From: an uncultured Lachnospiraceae bacterium
GTDB taxonomy: Bacteria; Bacillota; Clostridia; Lachnospirales; Lachnospiraceae
Direction of reading: 5' to 3'
Assembly (NCBI GenBank): GCA_937891165.1
Contig: CALAEX010000156.1
Coordinates: forward strand, 1-32,403
DNA: 32,403 nt
Of this stretch, positions 24,760 through 31,919 are shown piece after piece. The notes below the pieces were generated by a model. That model saw only the letters and a program-made list of their open reading frames with translations. It searched no databases and was not told the DNA's origin. Position numbers and translations under genes: made by a program. Position 1 is the first letter of the stretch. Every line of letters starts with the position of its first letter.

Positions 24760-25023
24760 TTAAGCAATCTTGTTAACAGCCTTAGTGAGTCTAGATACCT
24801 TTCTTGCAGCTGTGTTCTTATGGAAGATGCCCTTAGCAGCAGCCTTGTCGATAGCAACAACAGCTTCTGTTAATGCAGTTGCAGCAGCAGCTTTATCACT
24901 CTGAGCTACAGCAGCTTCAACCTTCTTTACTAAAGTCTTAACCTTAGACTTAATCATCTTGTTTCTTAATGTCTTAGCTTCAATAACTTTGATTCTCTTC
25001 TTTGCAGATTTAATATTAGCCAA
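24760..25023 (-). CDS. rpsT: 30S ribosomal protein S20 (TTG start)
   Basis: 87 residues, the normal length for S20: ANIKSAKKRIKVIEAKTLRN at the start, then a lysine- and alanine-rich helix bundle (KTLVKKVEAAVA, AVVAIDKAAAKGIFHKNTAA) and RKVSRLTKAVNKIA at the end. The initiation codon is TTG (25023-25021), placed 6 bases after GGAGGTG; no in-frame ATG near this site would give an S20 N-terminus. S20 binds 16S rRNA early in 30S assembly. E. coli rpsT also begins with UUG and is autoregulated, so the weak start may have the same purpose here. Codons are those of a highly expressed gene. A consensus promoter lies about 100 bases upstream. Confidence 0.96.
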   Translation of the reverse strand: MANIKSAKKRIKVIEAKTLRNKMIKSKVKTLVKKVEAAVAQSDKAAAATALTEAVVAIDKAAAKGIFHKNTAARKVSRLTKAVNKIA

Positions 25024-25120
25024 CGAAAACACCTCCAATGCGATAAACTTGTTTTTTCTCATGCATGATCTTGTCTTAATGAAACAGGACACGGACGTTT
25101 CACTAATAACATACTGTAAC

Positions 25121-25149
25121 ATCATAATGCATAAAATAAGAAATGTCAA
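25121..25149 (-). promoter_or_regulatory. Strong promoter of rpsT
   Basis: On the minus strand TTGACA (25149-25144), 17 bases, TATGAT (25126-25121). It gives a leader of about 90 bases with a small GAAAC/GTTTC stem at 25081-25101. Confidence 0.85.
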
Positions 25150-25168
25150 GAACTCATTTAAGAAAAAA

Positions 25169-25197
25169 GTATTTTTTTTAGAGGTTGTTACATAATA
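25169..25197 (+). promoter_or_regulatory. Candidate forespore (sigma F/G-type) promoter of gpr
   Basis: GTATT (25169-25173), 17 bases, CATAATA (25191-25197). This fits the known sigma-G pattern GHATR and CATNHTA except the last base of the -35 box. It is placed about 50 bases before the gpr start, where a forespore-specific promoter is expected from Bacillus. It overlaps a TGTTAC/GTAACA dyad at 25186-25206. Confidence 0.45.
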
Positions 25198-25248
25198 ATA
25201 GTAACAGCATTGTGCAAAAGGGAAAAATTTTGTCAGGAAGGAGAAAAA

Positions 25249-26124
25249 ATGAAGATTAGAACCGATTTAATTATAGAAGTAGATAGTTTAGAAGCAGGAA
25301 CTATAGTCAATGAAAAAATAGTTTCTGATAAAAATGTAGAGATTAGTGGAGTAGCAGTAAAAGAAGTTTGGAATGCAGAGCATTCGATAAAGATTACTAC
25401 CATACAAATTCGTACAGAAGATGGAGCAAAAGCAATGCAACGACCAATAGGAACTTATATTACAATGGAGTTGCCAGAACTTTTACAAGAGGAAGAAGAA
25501 TTAAAAGAAAAGGCAGAGAAAGAACTAGAAAAACAACTTCGAGTGTTATTGCAAGGAAAGGCAGCAGAGCATATTTTAGTAGTTGGACTTGGAAATCGAG
25601 AAGTGACCGCAGATGCAATAGGACCTTTGACAATAGAGCAATTGTTTGTTACAAGACATTTATTTCCAAAAGAAAAGGAAGCCTCTGAACAGTTAAAAAA
25701 ATATCGTAAAGTTAGTGCCCTAGTACCTGGAGTAATGGCACAAACAGGAATGGAAACAATGGAATTGATTCGAGGAATTGTAGAAGAAACACATCCTGAT
25801 ATGGTACTTGTAATAGATGCTTTAGCAGCAAGAAGTCCAAAGAGATTAAATACAACCATTCAACTTACAGATACTGGTATTAGTCCGGGAGCAGGAGTAG
25901 GAAATAATCGAAAAGAATTAAATGAAACAACACTTGGTTGTCCAGTGATTGCGATTGGTGTTCCTACCGTATTGGATGCAGTAACGATTGCAAGAGAGGA
26001 TGTAGTAGAGGATGTAGCGTATTTATTTGTTATGCCAAGAAATATTGATAGTTCGGTACAATATGTGAGTGAGTTATTGGCAGGAGGCATTAATCGCGTT
26101 AGTAAGAAAAAAGCGAGAGGATAA
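25249..26124 (+). CDS. gpr: GPR endopeptidase (spore protease, family A25)
   Basis: 291 residues from the ATG at 25249, with AAGGAGA just upstream. GPR hallmarks: RTDLIIEV at the start, VVGLGNREVTADAIGP with D122, VSALVPGVMAQTGMET, and VLVIDALAARSPKRLNTTIQ with D190; the two aspartates are 68 residues apart, close to the catalytic pair known in Bacillus GPR (D127 and D193). TDTGISPGAGVGNNR and GVPTVLDAVTI follow. The enzyme degrades small acid-soluble spore proteins at germination. In Bacillus the zymogen carries about 15 extra N-terminal residues before the RTDL region; here none precede it unless translation began at TTG 25210, which has no ribosome site. Divergent from rpsT and followed by spoIIP, the same order as in Bacillus. 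Confidence 0.95.
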   Translation: MKIRTDLIIEVDSLEAGTIVNEKIVSDKNVEISGVAVKEVWNAEHSIKITTIQIRTEDGAKAMQRPIGTYITMELPELLQEEEELKEKAEKELEKQLRVLLQGKAAEHILVVGLGNREVTADAIGPLTIEQLFVTRHLFPKEKEASEQLKKYRKVSALVPGVMAQTGMETMELIRGIVEETHPDMVLVIDALAARSPKRLNTTIQLTDTGISPGAGVGNNRKELNETTLGCPVIAIGVPTVLDAVTIAREDVVEDVAYLFVMPRNIDSSVQYVSELLAGGINRVSKKKARG

Positions 26125-26169
26125 TTAAATCTCTCTTGTCTAAGAAAAAGACGAATAGGAGGGATGTTT

Positions 26170-27381
26170 TTGAATAAAATAAAACGAAATATGTATCGTT
26201 TTCGTGCAAAAATTTATACAAGACTTCCTAAAGATAGAAGTTTATTAAAAGTACAACTAATGTTGTTACTATTATTTATTTTAATTTTATGCCAAAAAGT
26301 TCCGTGGAATAAAGTAAAAGAAGCGTTTGGAGGAATTTTTATATCGGAGCAAGATTCAAAGGACAATTCTATCTTAGAGTATGCTTCTGGTGGAACAATA
26401 ATGAAAGAAAATAATACGTTACAAAAAGAGGACGAGCAGGAGAGCGTAGGAGATTTCATTATTTCCTACGCTTCTGCTAGTGAAGAATTATTACACCGAG
26501 AACAAATATCAATACCAACACAAAAACCTTTCGATATAGAAGAACAAGAGGAAACAACAGTAACTTCTTCAATTGCTTCTTTTTTTTCTCCTGCTTGTTA
26601 TCCTGAACTAAATGGAATTATTGGAAAAAAATATTTATTAGAAAATTTATTGCAATTAGATTACTTAAAAGAAAATTTTTACATAGTGAATGCTACAACG
26701 AAAATGACAAAACAAGAATTTAATGTAGAATATTTTTTAGAAAGAGATTTATCAATAGAAAAAAAGAAAGAACCACAGATTTTGATTTATCATACCCATG
26801 GTTCAGAGGCTTTTGTGGATAGTAGAAGCGGAGTAACAGAAGATACCGTGGTAGGGATGGGAGATATTTTAGCAGAGTATTTAACAAAAAAGCATGGGTA
26901 TGCAGTGCTTCATGATACGACAATATTTGATAAAAAAGATGGAAAAGATAACCGAAATTATGCCTATAGTGAGGCATTGACTTATATGGAAGCATTATTG
27001 AAAAAATATCCTTCGATAGATGTGATTATCGACTTACACAGGGATGCTGGGACGAAAAGAGTGGCTACAATTCAAGGGAAAAAAGTAGCAAAAGTAATGT
27101 TATTTAATGGACTTTGCAGAAATACACAAGGTGTATTAAGCTATCTTCCAAATGAAAATTTATTGGATAATTTAGCATTTAGTTTTCAAATGAAACTCAT
27201 AGGAGATGAAATGTATCCGGGATTGATGAATCGAATTTTCTTAAAAGATTATCGCTACAATATGCATTTAGCAGGACGATATTTGCTAATCGAATTAGGA
27301 ACAAATCAAAATACGGTAGAAGAAGCAAGGAATGCGATGGAGCCATTGTCAGATATTTTGGCACAGGTGTTAGGAAAATAA
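26170..27381 (+). CDS. spoIIP: Stage II sporulation protein P (probable TTG start)
   Basis: 403 residues if it starts at TTG 26170, which lies 6 bases after AGGAGGG (26157-26163). The ATG at 26164 directly abuts that site with no spacing and is unlikely to be used. A single N-terminal membrane helix (VQLMLLLLFILILCQ) is followed by a variable acidic region and the SpoIIP amidase/endopeptidase domain: ILIYHTHGSEAF with the zinc-site histidine, VVGMGDILAEYLTKKHG, NRNYAYSEAL, VIIDLHRDAG, and LLIELGTNQNTVEEARNAME. SpoIIP with SpoIID and SpoIIM thins septal peptidoglycan and drives forespore engulfment. It lies 45 bases after gpr on the same strand. Confidence 0.94.
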   Translation: MNKIKRNMYRFRAKIYTRLPKDRSLLKVQLMLLLLFILILCQKVPWNKVKEAFGGIFISEQDSKDNSILEYASGGTIMKENNTLQKEDEQESVGDFIISYASASEELLHREQISIPTQKPFDIEEQEETTVTSSIASFFSPACYPELNGIIGKKYLLENLLQLDYLKENFYIVNATTKMTKQEFNVEYFLERDLSIEKKKEPQILIYHTHGSEAFVDSRSGVTEDTVVGMGDILAEYLTKKHGYAVLHDTTIFDKKDGKDNRNYAYSEALTYMEALLKKYPSIDVIIDLHRDAGTKRVATIQGKKVAKVMLFNGLCRNTQGVLSYLPNENLLDNLAFSFQMKLIGDEMYPGLMNRIFLKDYRYNMHLAGRYLLIELGTNQNTVEEARNAMEPLSDILAQVLGK

Positions 27382-27407
27382 AAATTGTAGATTTATGAAA
27401 GGAAATA

Positions 27408-27416
27408 TGTTATACT
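27408..27416 (+). promoter_or_regulatory. Extended -10 promoter upstream of galM
   Basis: TG plus one base plus TATACT (27411-27416). No good -35 box at 17 bases, which is common for extended -10 promoters. It is about 45 bases before the galM start. Confidence 0.5.
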
Positions 27417-27460
27417 AAGGAAAGAAATGTTAGGGAATTTCCCGGAAATGGAGAATGGGT

Positions 27461-28525
27461 ATGAAGATTACAAAAAGCAGTTTTGGTACAACAAAGAATG
27501 GTCAAAAAGCTACCTTATATACAATGGAAAACGAAAATGGTATGAAAGTTTCCGTAACAGATTATGGTGCAAATATTGTACATATTATTGTACCAGATAG
27601 AGATGGTAAGATGGCAGATGTGGCTCTTGGTTATGATGATGTGAGAGGCTATGATGAAAATGGCACTTATTATGGTGCTTTTATTGGAAGAAATGGCAAT
27701 CGTATTGCGAATGGCTCGTTTACTTTAAATGGTGTTACTTATCAATTAGAAAAGAATAATGGAAATAATAACTTGCATGGTGGATTTCAAGGTTATAATA
27801 ACTATATGTATGAAGTGGAATGCTTTAATGAGGAAGGAGAGGCAAGTATTGAACTTTCTCGTTTAAGTCCAGATATGGAACAAGGATTTCCTGGAAATTT
27901 AGATATTACAGTAACCTATACTTTGACTGAAGAAAATGAACTTGCGATTGAGTATCTTGGTGTTTCTGATAAAGATACTGTAATTAATTTGACAAATCAC
28001 TCTTTCTTTAACTTGGCAGGACATGATTCAGGTACAATTTTAGACCATAAAGTATTTATAGATGCAGATTATTTTACTCCAACGGATGACAACTTAATTC
28101 CAACAGGAGAACTTCGCCCGGTAGAAGGAACACCGATGGATTTTCGTGAAGAAACAACGGTAGGAGATAGAATTGACGAAGATTATGAACCACTCAATCA
28201 GGCAGGCGGTTATGACCATAACTATGTATTGAATAACTCTGGTGAAGATGTAGAATATGTAGCAAGCCTTTATGAACCAAAATCAGGCAGACGTATGGAA
28301 GTATTTACAGACTTACCGGGAATGCAACTCTATGCAGGTAACTTTATTGACGGTAAAGCAACAGGAAAAGGTGGCAAAGTGTATTTAAAAAGAGAAGGTA
28401 TTTGTTTTGAAACACAAATGTTCCCAGACGCATGTAATCCAAAAGAATACTTTAAATCTTCTGTAGTAAAAGCATATGAAGAATATTGTACGATGACAGT
28501 GTATAAATTTACAGTGGATAAATAG
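27461..28525 (+). CDS. galM: Aldose 1-epimerase (galactose mutarotase)
   Basis: 354 residues from ATG 27461, placed 7 bases after GGAG; an in-frame ATG at 27455 is the alternative. Family motifs: VTDYGANIVHIIVPDRDG, FIGRNGNRIANGSFTLNG with the substrate-binding arginine, NNNLHGGFQGYN with the histidine, INLTNHSFFNLAG with the catalytic histidine, and a late GICFETQMFPDACN segment with the catalytic glutamate. The enzyme interconverts alpha and beta anomers of galactose or glucose in the cytoplasm. It appears to be a single-gene unit with no other galactose genes beside it. The length is normal. Confidence 0.95.
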   Translation: MKITKSSFGTTKNGQKATLYTMENENGMKVSVTDYGANIVHIIVPDRDGKMADVALGYDDVRGYDENGTYYGAFIGRNGNRIANGSFTLNGVTYQLEKNNGNNNLHGGFQGYNNYMYEVECFNEEGEASIELSRLSPDMEQGFPGNLDITVTYTLTEENELAIEYLGVSDKDTVINLTNHSFFNLAGHDSGTILDHKVFIDADYFTPTDDNLIPTGELRPVEGTPMDFREETTVGDRIDEDYEPLNQAGGYDHNYVLNNSGEDVEYVASLYEPKSGRRMEVFTDLPGMQLYAGNFIDGKATGKGGKVYLKREGICFETQMFPDACNPKEYFKSSVVKAYEEYCTMTVYKFTVDK

Positions 28526-28555
28526 GAATTTTGTAAATGAAAAGGAAGTTATTGT

Positions 28556-29563
28556 ATGACAAAGAAAATACAAGATTTAAAACCAGATATTGTACTAAAA
28601 AACTATTGGAATGATAAAGAACAGTTTGCAGACCTTTTCAATGCTGTTTTATTTGATGGAGAGCAGGTAATTAAAGCAGAAGAATTGGAGGATATAGATA
28701 CAGAAGAATCTAATATTCTAGAACATAGAGATTATGCAGAAGGGATTAAAGCTTCTAGAGACACGATTAAAGTGCAAAAAAAATCAACCATACATGGAGT
28801 ACAGCTTGTATTGCTTGGCTTAGAACATCAAGAACATATTCATTATGCAATGCCATTAAGAGTAATGGGATATGATTATGGTACTTATAAAAAACAATAC
28901 GATAGTAATGCGAAACAGTATAAGACAGCAGAAGGCATGGAAAGAGATGAATATTTATCAAGAATGAGAAAGAGTGATAAATTTACTCCTGTAATTACGG
29001 TGGTTATTTATTATGGTGAAAAGGCATGGGATGGAGCAATCTCTTTATATGAAATGTTGCATATTTCAGAAAAGATGCAGAAATATGTAAATGATTATAA
29101 AATATTGTTAGTTGAAGCAAGAAAAAATAATTTAAAGCTTCATAATATTAATAATGCTGACTTATTTAACTTGCTTCAAATTGTTTTAGATAGAAGTATA
29201 CCTAAAAATGAAGCAAAGATAAAAGCAATCCAATATAGTCAAATACATAACACCGATAAAACAGTGATTATGACAGTGGCGGGAGCTGCTAATATGAAAC
29301 TAGATTATAACGCTTTAGCAAAGGGAGATGGGAATATGTGTACTTTGTTTGAAGAAATTGCGAAAGAAAGCGAAATTAAGGGAAAAATAGAAGGAAAAAT
29401 AGAAGGAAAAATAGAAGGAAAAATAGAAGGAGAGGCCAAGGGCATCATAGAGGCAGGATTAGATTTTGGACTTTCAGAACAGGATATTTTACAAAGATTA
29501 CAGAGCAAATTGCAGGTGTCTTTGCAAGTAGCTCAAGAGTATTTTACAATGTTTGGAAAATAA
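28556..29563 (+). CDS. Rpn-family recombination-promoting nuclease / putative transposase (PD-(D/E)XK)
   Basis: 335 residues, start supported by AAGGAAG. The N-terminal half has the pattern of the Rpn/PD-(D/E)XK transposase group: FADLFNAVLFDGEQVI, then RDTIKVQKKS, VQLVLLGLEHQEHIHYAMPLR carrying the E-x-Q-like active-site element, and FTPVITVVIYYGEKAWDG. The C-terminal part has an LLQIVLDRS helix region and a flexible Gly-Lys-Ile-Glu repeat (GKIE four times) before a short helical tail (LSEQDILQRLQSKLQVSLQV), similar to the variable tails of these proteins. Rpn proteins cut DNA and promote RecA-independent recombination in E. coli; true transposition is doubtful and no terminal inverted repeats flank the gene. 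It stands in an accessory patch next to toxin-antitoxin genes. Confidence 0.85.
   Translation: MTKKIQDLKPDIVLKNYWNDKEQFADLFNAVLFDGEQVIKAEELEDIDTEESNILEHRDYAEGIKASRDTIKVQKKSTIHGVQLVLLGLEHQEHIHYAMPLRVMGYDYGTYKKQYDSNAKQYKTAEGMERDEYLSRMRKSDKFTPVITVVIYYGEKAWDGAISLYEMLHISEKMQKYVNDYKILLVEARKNNLKLHNINNADLFNLLQIVLDRSIPKNEAKIKAIQYSQIHNTDKTVIMTVAGAANMKLDYNALAKGDGNMCTLFEEIAKESEIKGKIEGKIEGKIEGKIEGEAKGIIEAGLDFGLSEQDILQRLQSKLQVSLQVAQEYFTMFGK
29381..29428 (+). repeat. Four perfect 12-bp tandem repeats coding GKIE
   Basis: GGAAAAATAGAA occurs four times without change (29381, 29393, 29405, 29417). Slippage would add or remove four residues without a frameshift. Confidence 0.93.
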
Positions 29564-29571
29564 AGTAATAA

Positions 29572-29617
29572 AAAGGCTGTTGAGAAAATTAATATTTTTA
29601 ATTTTCCAGCAGCCCTT
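29572..29617. terminator. Terminator between the Rpn gene and the HicB-like gene
   Basis: 29572-29590 pairs with 29600-29617 (AAGGCTGTTG against CAGCAGCCCTT, then AAAATT against AATTTT) with one bulge and few mismatches. It sits between convergent genes. The T tract is weak on the plus side. Confidence 0.65.
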
Positions 29618-29624
29618 TGTATAA

Positions 29625-29879
29625 TTAAGTTTTAGATGTAGGAATTTGTAGATAATCCATTAGAGCAGTTTCTAGAAGACGGGAGTAATTGACGTGTCGT
29701 TCTTCTGCAATACGTTTCAACCAAGCAGGAAGAGTAATATTGGTTTTGACACGTTCATTATCACGTTTTATTTTATAAAGGCTAGGATGAATTGTAATCG
29801 GCATAACAATCATTCCTTCTGTTTCTTCTTTTGGAAGTGTAGTAGAAGGAATAGGAATAGTTTCACCATCACATTCCAT
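29625..29879 (-). CDS. HicB-like antitoxin, N-terminally truncated
   Basis: At most 84 residues. The C-terminus KTNITLPAWLKRIAEERHVN followed by YSRLLETALMDYLQI is the ribbon-helix-helix domain of HicB-type antitoxins. The first residues ECDGETIPIPS match the phrase that ends the RNase-H-like domain of full-length HicB (about 130 residues), so roughly 50-60 N-terminal residues are missing. Some in-frame sequence upstream of the ATG (LLKILHVYN) still resembles that domain. The ATG at 29879 has no ribosome site; an in-frame ATG at 29804 has AAGGA upstream and would give a 59-residue DNA-binding protein. No HicA toxin gene is present. I read it as a decaying or reduced antitoxin whose 5' half was replaced by the promoter of the divergent Phd-RelE pair. 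Confidence 0.6.
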   Translation of the reverse strand: MECDGETIPIPSTTLPKEETEGMIVMPITIHPSLYKIKRDNERVKTNITLPAWLKRIAEERHVNYSRLLETALMDYLQIPTSKT

Positions 29880-29910
29880 ATTGTAAACATGAAGAATTTT
29901 AAGCAGTATA

Positions 29911-29939
29911 TTGATACTCGAAAAAAGATGGTATATAAT
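29911..29939 (+). promoter_or_regulatory. Promoter of the Phd-RelE operon
   Basis: TTGATA (29911-29916), 17 bases, TATAAT (29934-29939): near consensus. It lies 30 bases before the antitoxin start and within 60 bases of the HicB-like fragment on the other strand. Confidence 0.8.
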
Positions 29940-29968
29940 AAAGGTATATGGGAGAAAGGGGTGTTTTT

Positions 29969-30292
29969 ATGGCAATAGCAGCGAATGTTTTGCACAGTTT
30001 AGTTTCTATTTCTCAATTTAATAAAGGGCAAGCAACAAAGATTTTTGACAAACTTCAAACACAAAGGGAGTTGATTGTATTAAAAAATAATCAACCATCC
30101 GCAATTATTCTATCACCAGAAGAATATACACGTCTTATAGAGATTGAAGAAGATTATTTCTTATTATTAGAAGCTAATAAAAGGATGGAAGATAATGGAA
30201 ATAAAGCGACCATTTCAATGGATATGGTATTGCAAAATCTTGAGATAAATGAGAATGAACTTGATGAAATAGAGGATGTGGATATTGAATGA
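29969..30292 (+). CDS. Phd/YefM-family antitoxin
   Basis: 107 residues from ATG 29969, chosen for the AAAGGGG site 7 bases upstream (an open frame reaches 29948). The N-terminal SLVSISQFNKGQATKIFDKL and the middle ELIVLKNNQPSAIILSPEEY with TRLIEIEEDY form the Phd/YefM dimerisation and DNA-binding fold. The acidic tail (ENELDEIEDVDIE) would bind the toxin. Such antitoxins repress their own promoter and neutralise a RelE/YoeB/Doc partner. The stop codon overlaps the toxin start as ATGA (30289-30292), ensuring coupled translation. The promoter at 29911 is close to consensus. Confidence 0.9.
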   Translation: MAIAANVLHSLVSISQFNKGQATKIFDKLQTQRELIVLKNNQPSAIILSPEEYTRLIEIEEDYFLLLEANKRMEDNGNKATISMDMVLQNLEINENELDEIEDVDIE

Positions 30293-30618
30293 AATGGAGT
30301 GTAGAATTTTTAGAAGAAGCTCAGAAGGATATGAAAAAGTTGGATCATTCTATACAGATTCAGGTATTGAAAGGAATCCAAAAGGTTAGTCAAAATCCAC
30401 TTCCAGTACGAGAAGGCGGATATGGAAAACCTTTAGGTAACAAGAATGGCTCAAATTTAACAAATCTTTTAAAAATTAAATTTCTTGATTTAGGAATAAG
30501 AGTAGTCTATAAGATTGAACGTATAGAAGATGTAATGAAAATTATTGTAGTTTCTGCACGAACAGATGAACAAGTATATAAAGAAGCAGCAAGAAGACGT
30601 GAGAAATATGATATATAG
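30289..30618 (+). CDS. RelE/ParE-family toxin
   Basis: 109 residues. The RelE fold is visible: WSVEFLEEAQKDMKKLDHSI in the first helix pair, VREGGYGKPLGNK in the first strand region, LLKIKFLDLGIRVVYKIER in the central strands, and MKIIVVSARTDEQVYKEAA before the basic tail RRREKY. RelE toxins of this type are mRNA interferases that cut ribosome-bound mRNA, using basic and aromatic residues; K, R and Y residues are available here but I cannot assign them. It is the partner of the antitoxin overlapping it by four bases. ParE-like gyrase poisoning is less likely given the GYGKPL pattern common among RelE/StbE proteins. Confidence 0.9.
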   Translation: MKWSVEFLEEAQKDMKKLDHSIQIQVLKGIQKVSQNPLPVREGGYGKPLGNKNGSNLTNLLKIKFLDLGIRVVYKIERIEDVMKIIVVSARTDEQVYKEAARRREKYDI

Positions 30619-30705
30619 TTTGAAATTTTTTCTAAAAAAAGTAATTTACCTTTGCTGGTTTTGTAAAATATTTTTTAGAAAATTGAAATTTGTTATTTCT
30701 TGCTC

Positions 30706-30735
30706 TTGACAGAAGATATAAAGTACACTTATAAT
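30706..30735 (+). promoter_or_regulatory. Consensus promoter ahead of the surface-glycan-like genes
   Basis: TTGACA (30706-30711), 18 bases, TATAAT (30730-30735), the closest match to consensus in the window. Transcription would start near 30742 and give a leader of about 170 bases. Confidence 0.85.
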
Positions 30736-30756
30736 AAGCAAAGATGTCGAAGAAGA

Positions 30757-30794
30757 AAACCATATTACATTTTTTTATGAATGTAATATGGTTT
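30757..30794 (+). other. Leader stem-loop, perfect 15-bp stem
   Basis: AAACCATATTACATT (30757-30771) is mirrored exactly at 30780-30794 around an 8-base loop. It begins about 15 bases after the predicted transcription start and is not followed by a T tract, so it is probably not a simple plus-strand terminator. The rest of the gap to 30912 shows nothing recognisable. Confidence 0.75.
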
Positions 30795-30912
30795 CTATGT
30801 AAAAAAATAGATATGACATTTATTAAGAGAGCAGATGGATTGCTCTTATAAAAAAGAAATTAAAATTAGATGAGTTATTGTATATAAATAATTCATTGAA
30901 AGGAAGTAGATA

Positions 30913-31881
30913 ATGCCAAAAAAGGTAGGATTTTTAAAGAAGTTACAAAAGAGTAAAAAGAAACAACTAATTTTCTTTTTGGTGATTATGATTGGGTTAG
31001 TAGCAATATATTTACCAATAGAAACTAAAATTAGGGATATAAGAGAAAAAGAAATTTTAGGGAGTCAAAACATTGTTGAAGACTATAATATTTTAGCCAA
31101 TATTGAAAGTGTAGAAATAAAAAATGAAAAAATGATACTTTCAGGATGGGCACTTAGATTGAATTCAAAAAACTCAAATATTCATATAGTGTTGCAAGCG
31201 ATAGATAATTCAGATACAAGAATTTTTGATACATATATAGAAGAAGATAATAAAGTAGGTCAAAAATTTACTTCGGATTGGGATTTTGGGGCATGTAGAT
31301 TTATAGCAACAAAAAATGCAAGTAAATTACAAGATAATGTTTGTTATGAAGTATTGGTTGTACTTGATTATATACAAGAGATGGAAACTAAGGAAATTGT
31401 AGAATATAGTAAAAAAGTTACTACAGGGAAATATTTATATGATGGGGAATTATATTCTTATAATCCAATTAATTATACAGAACCAAAAGTTACAGATGAA
31501 GAGTTACTTCAAGTAATAGAAGAAGGAATTTTAAGAGCATACGATTCAGAAATGCAAATATGGGTATATCAGTGTGGACTAAAATTATATTATATAGTAA
31601 ATCCTCCATTTGGTTCTATGGAATTAAATCAAATAGGTATACCTGTTATGTTACGTACAAATCAACCAGAGTTATTACCTGAACATAGAGTTCAGTATGG
31701 TTTCGACCATATTGGTTTTTATTATGAAAATATAGAGTATCAGAGAGAAGGAGTATTACCTTATCAAGTGATAGTTGTCACTTTGTCGGAAAAATATCCA
31801 ATTACTTATTTGGCTACAGGTTTGTATAATATTGTAAATGAACAGTGGGTTATTCCATTTAAAATATGGATGATGGATTGA
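30913..31881 (+). CDS. Membrane-anchored protein of unknown function
   Basis: 322 residues. A lysine-rich start (KKLQKSKKKQ) leads to one membrane helix (LIFFLVIMIGLVAIYLPI, about 19-36), so most of the protein is outside the cell. Residues about 55-175 (VEIKNEKMILSGWALRLNSK, then IHIVLQAIDN) look like a beta-sandwich domain of the GWA type seen in proteins from glycan loci, which is a loose resemblance only. Residues about 195-322 form a second domain (EEGILRAYDSEMQIWVYQCG; PEHRVQYGFDHIGFYYEN). No catalytic motif is recognised. The ribosome site AAAGGAAG is good. It leads a unit with a DegT-type aminotransferase 38 bases downstream, suggesting a role in surface polysaccharide or glycoprotein assembly (inference). 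Confidence 0.7.
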   Translation: MPKKVGFLKKLQKSKKKQLIFFLVIMIGLVAIYLPIETKIRDIREKEILGSQNIVEDYNILANIESVEIKNEKMILSGWALRLNSKNSNIHIVLQAIDNSDTRIFDTYIEEDNKVGQKFTSDWDFGACRFIATKNASKLQDNVCYEVLVVLDYIQEMETKEIVEYSKKVTTGKYLYDGELYSYNPINYTEPKVTDEELLQVIEEGILRAYDSEMQIWVYQCGLKLYYIVNPPFGSMELNQIGIPVMLRTNQPELLPEHRVQYGFDHIGFYYENIEYQREGVLPYQVIVVTLSEKYPITYLATGLYNIVNEQWVIPFKIWMMD

Positions 31882-31919
31882 TTGGGGATATAAAATAATA
31901 AAGAAAGTATGAGAGAATG

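Noticed and set aside
25210..25248. TTG start extending GPR by 13 residues
   Set aside because: No ribosome site lies before it, while a strong one precedes ATG 25249. It is kept only as a caveat.
28556..29563. A true insertion sequence around the Rpn-type gene
   Set aside because: No flanking terminal inverted repeats or target duplications are visible. The family name transposase is mostly historical.
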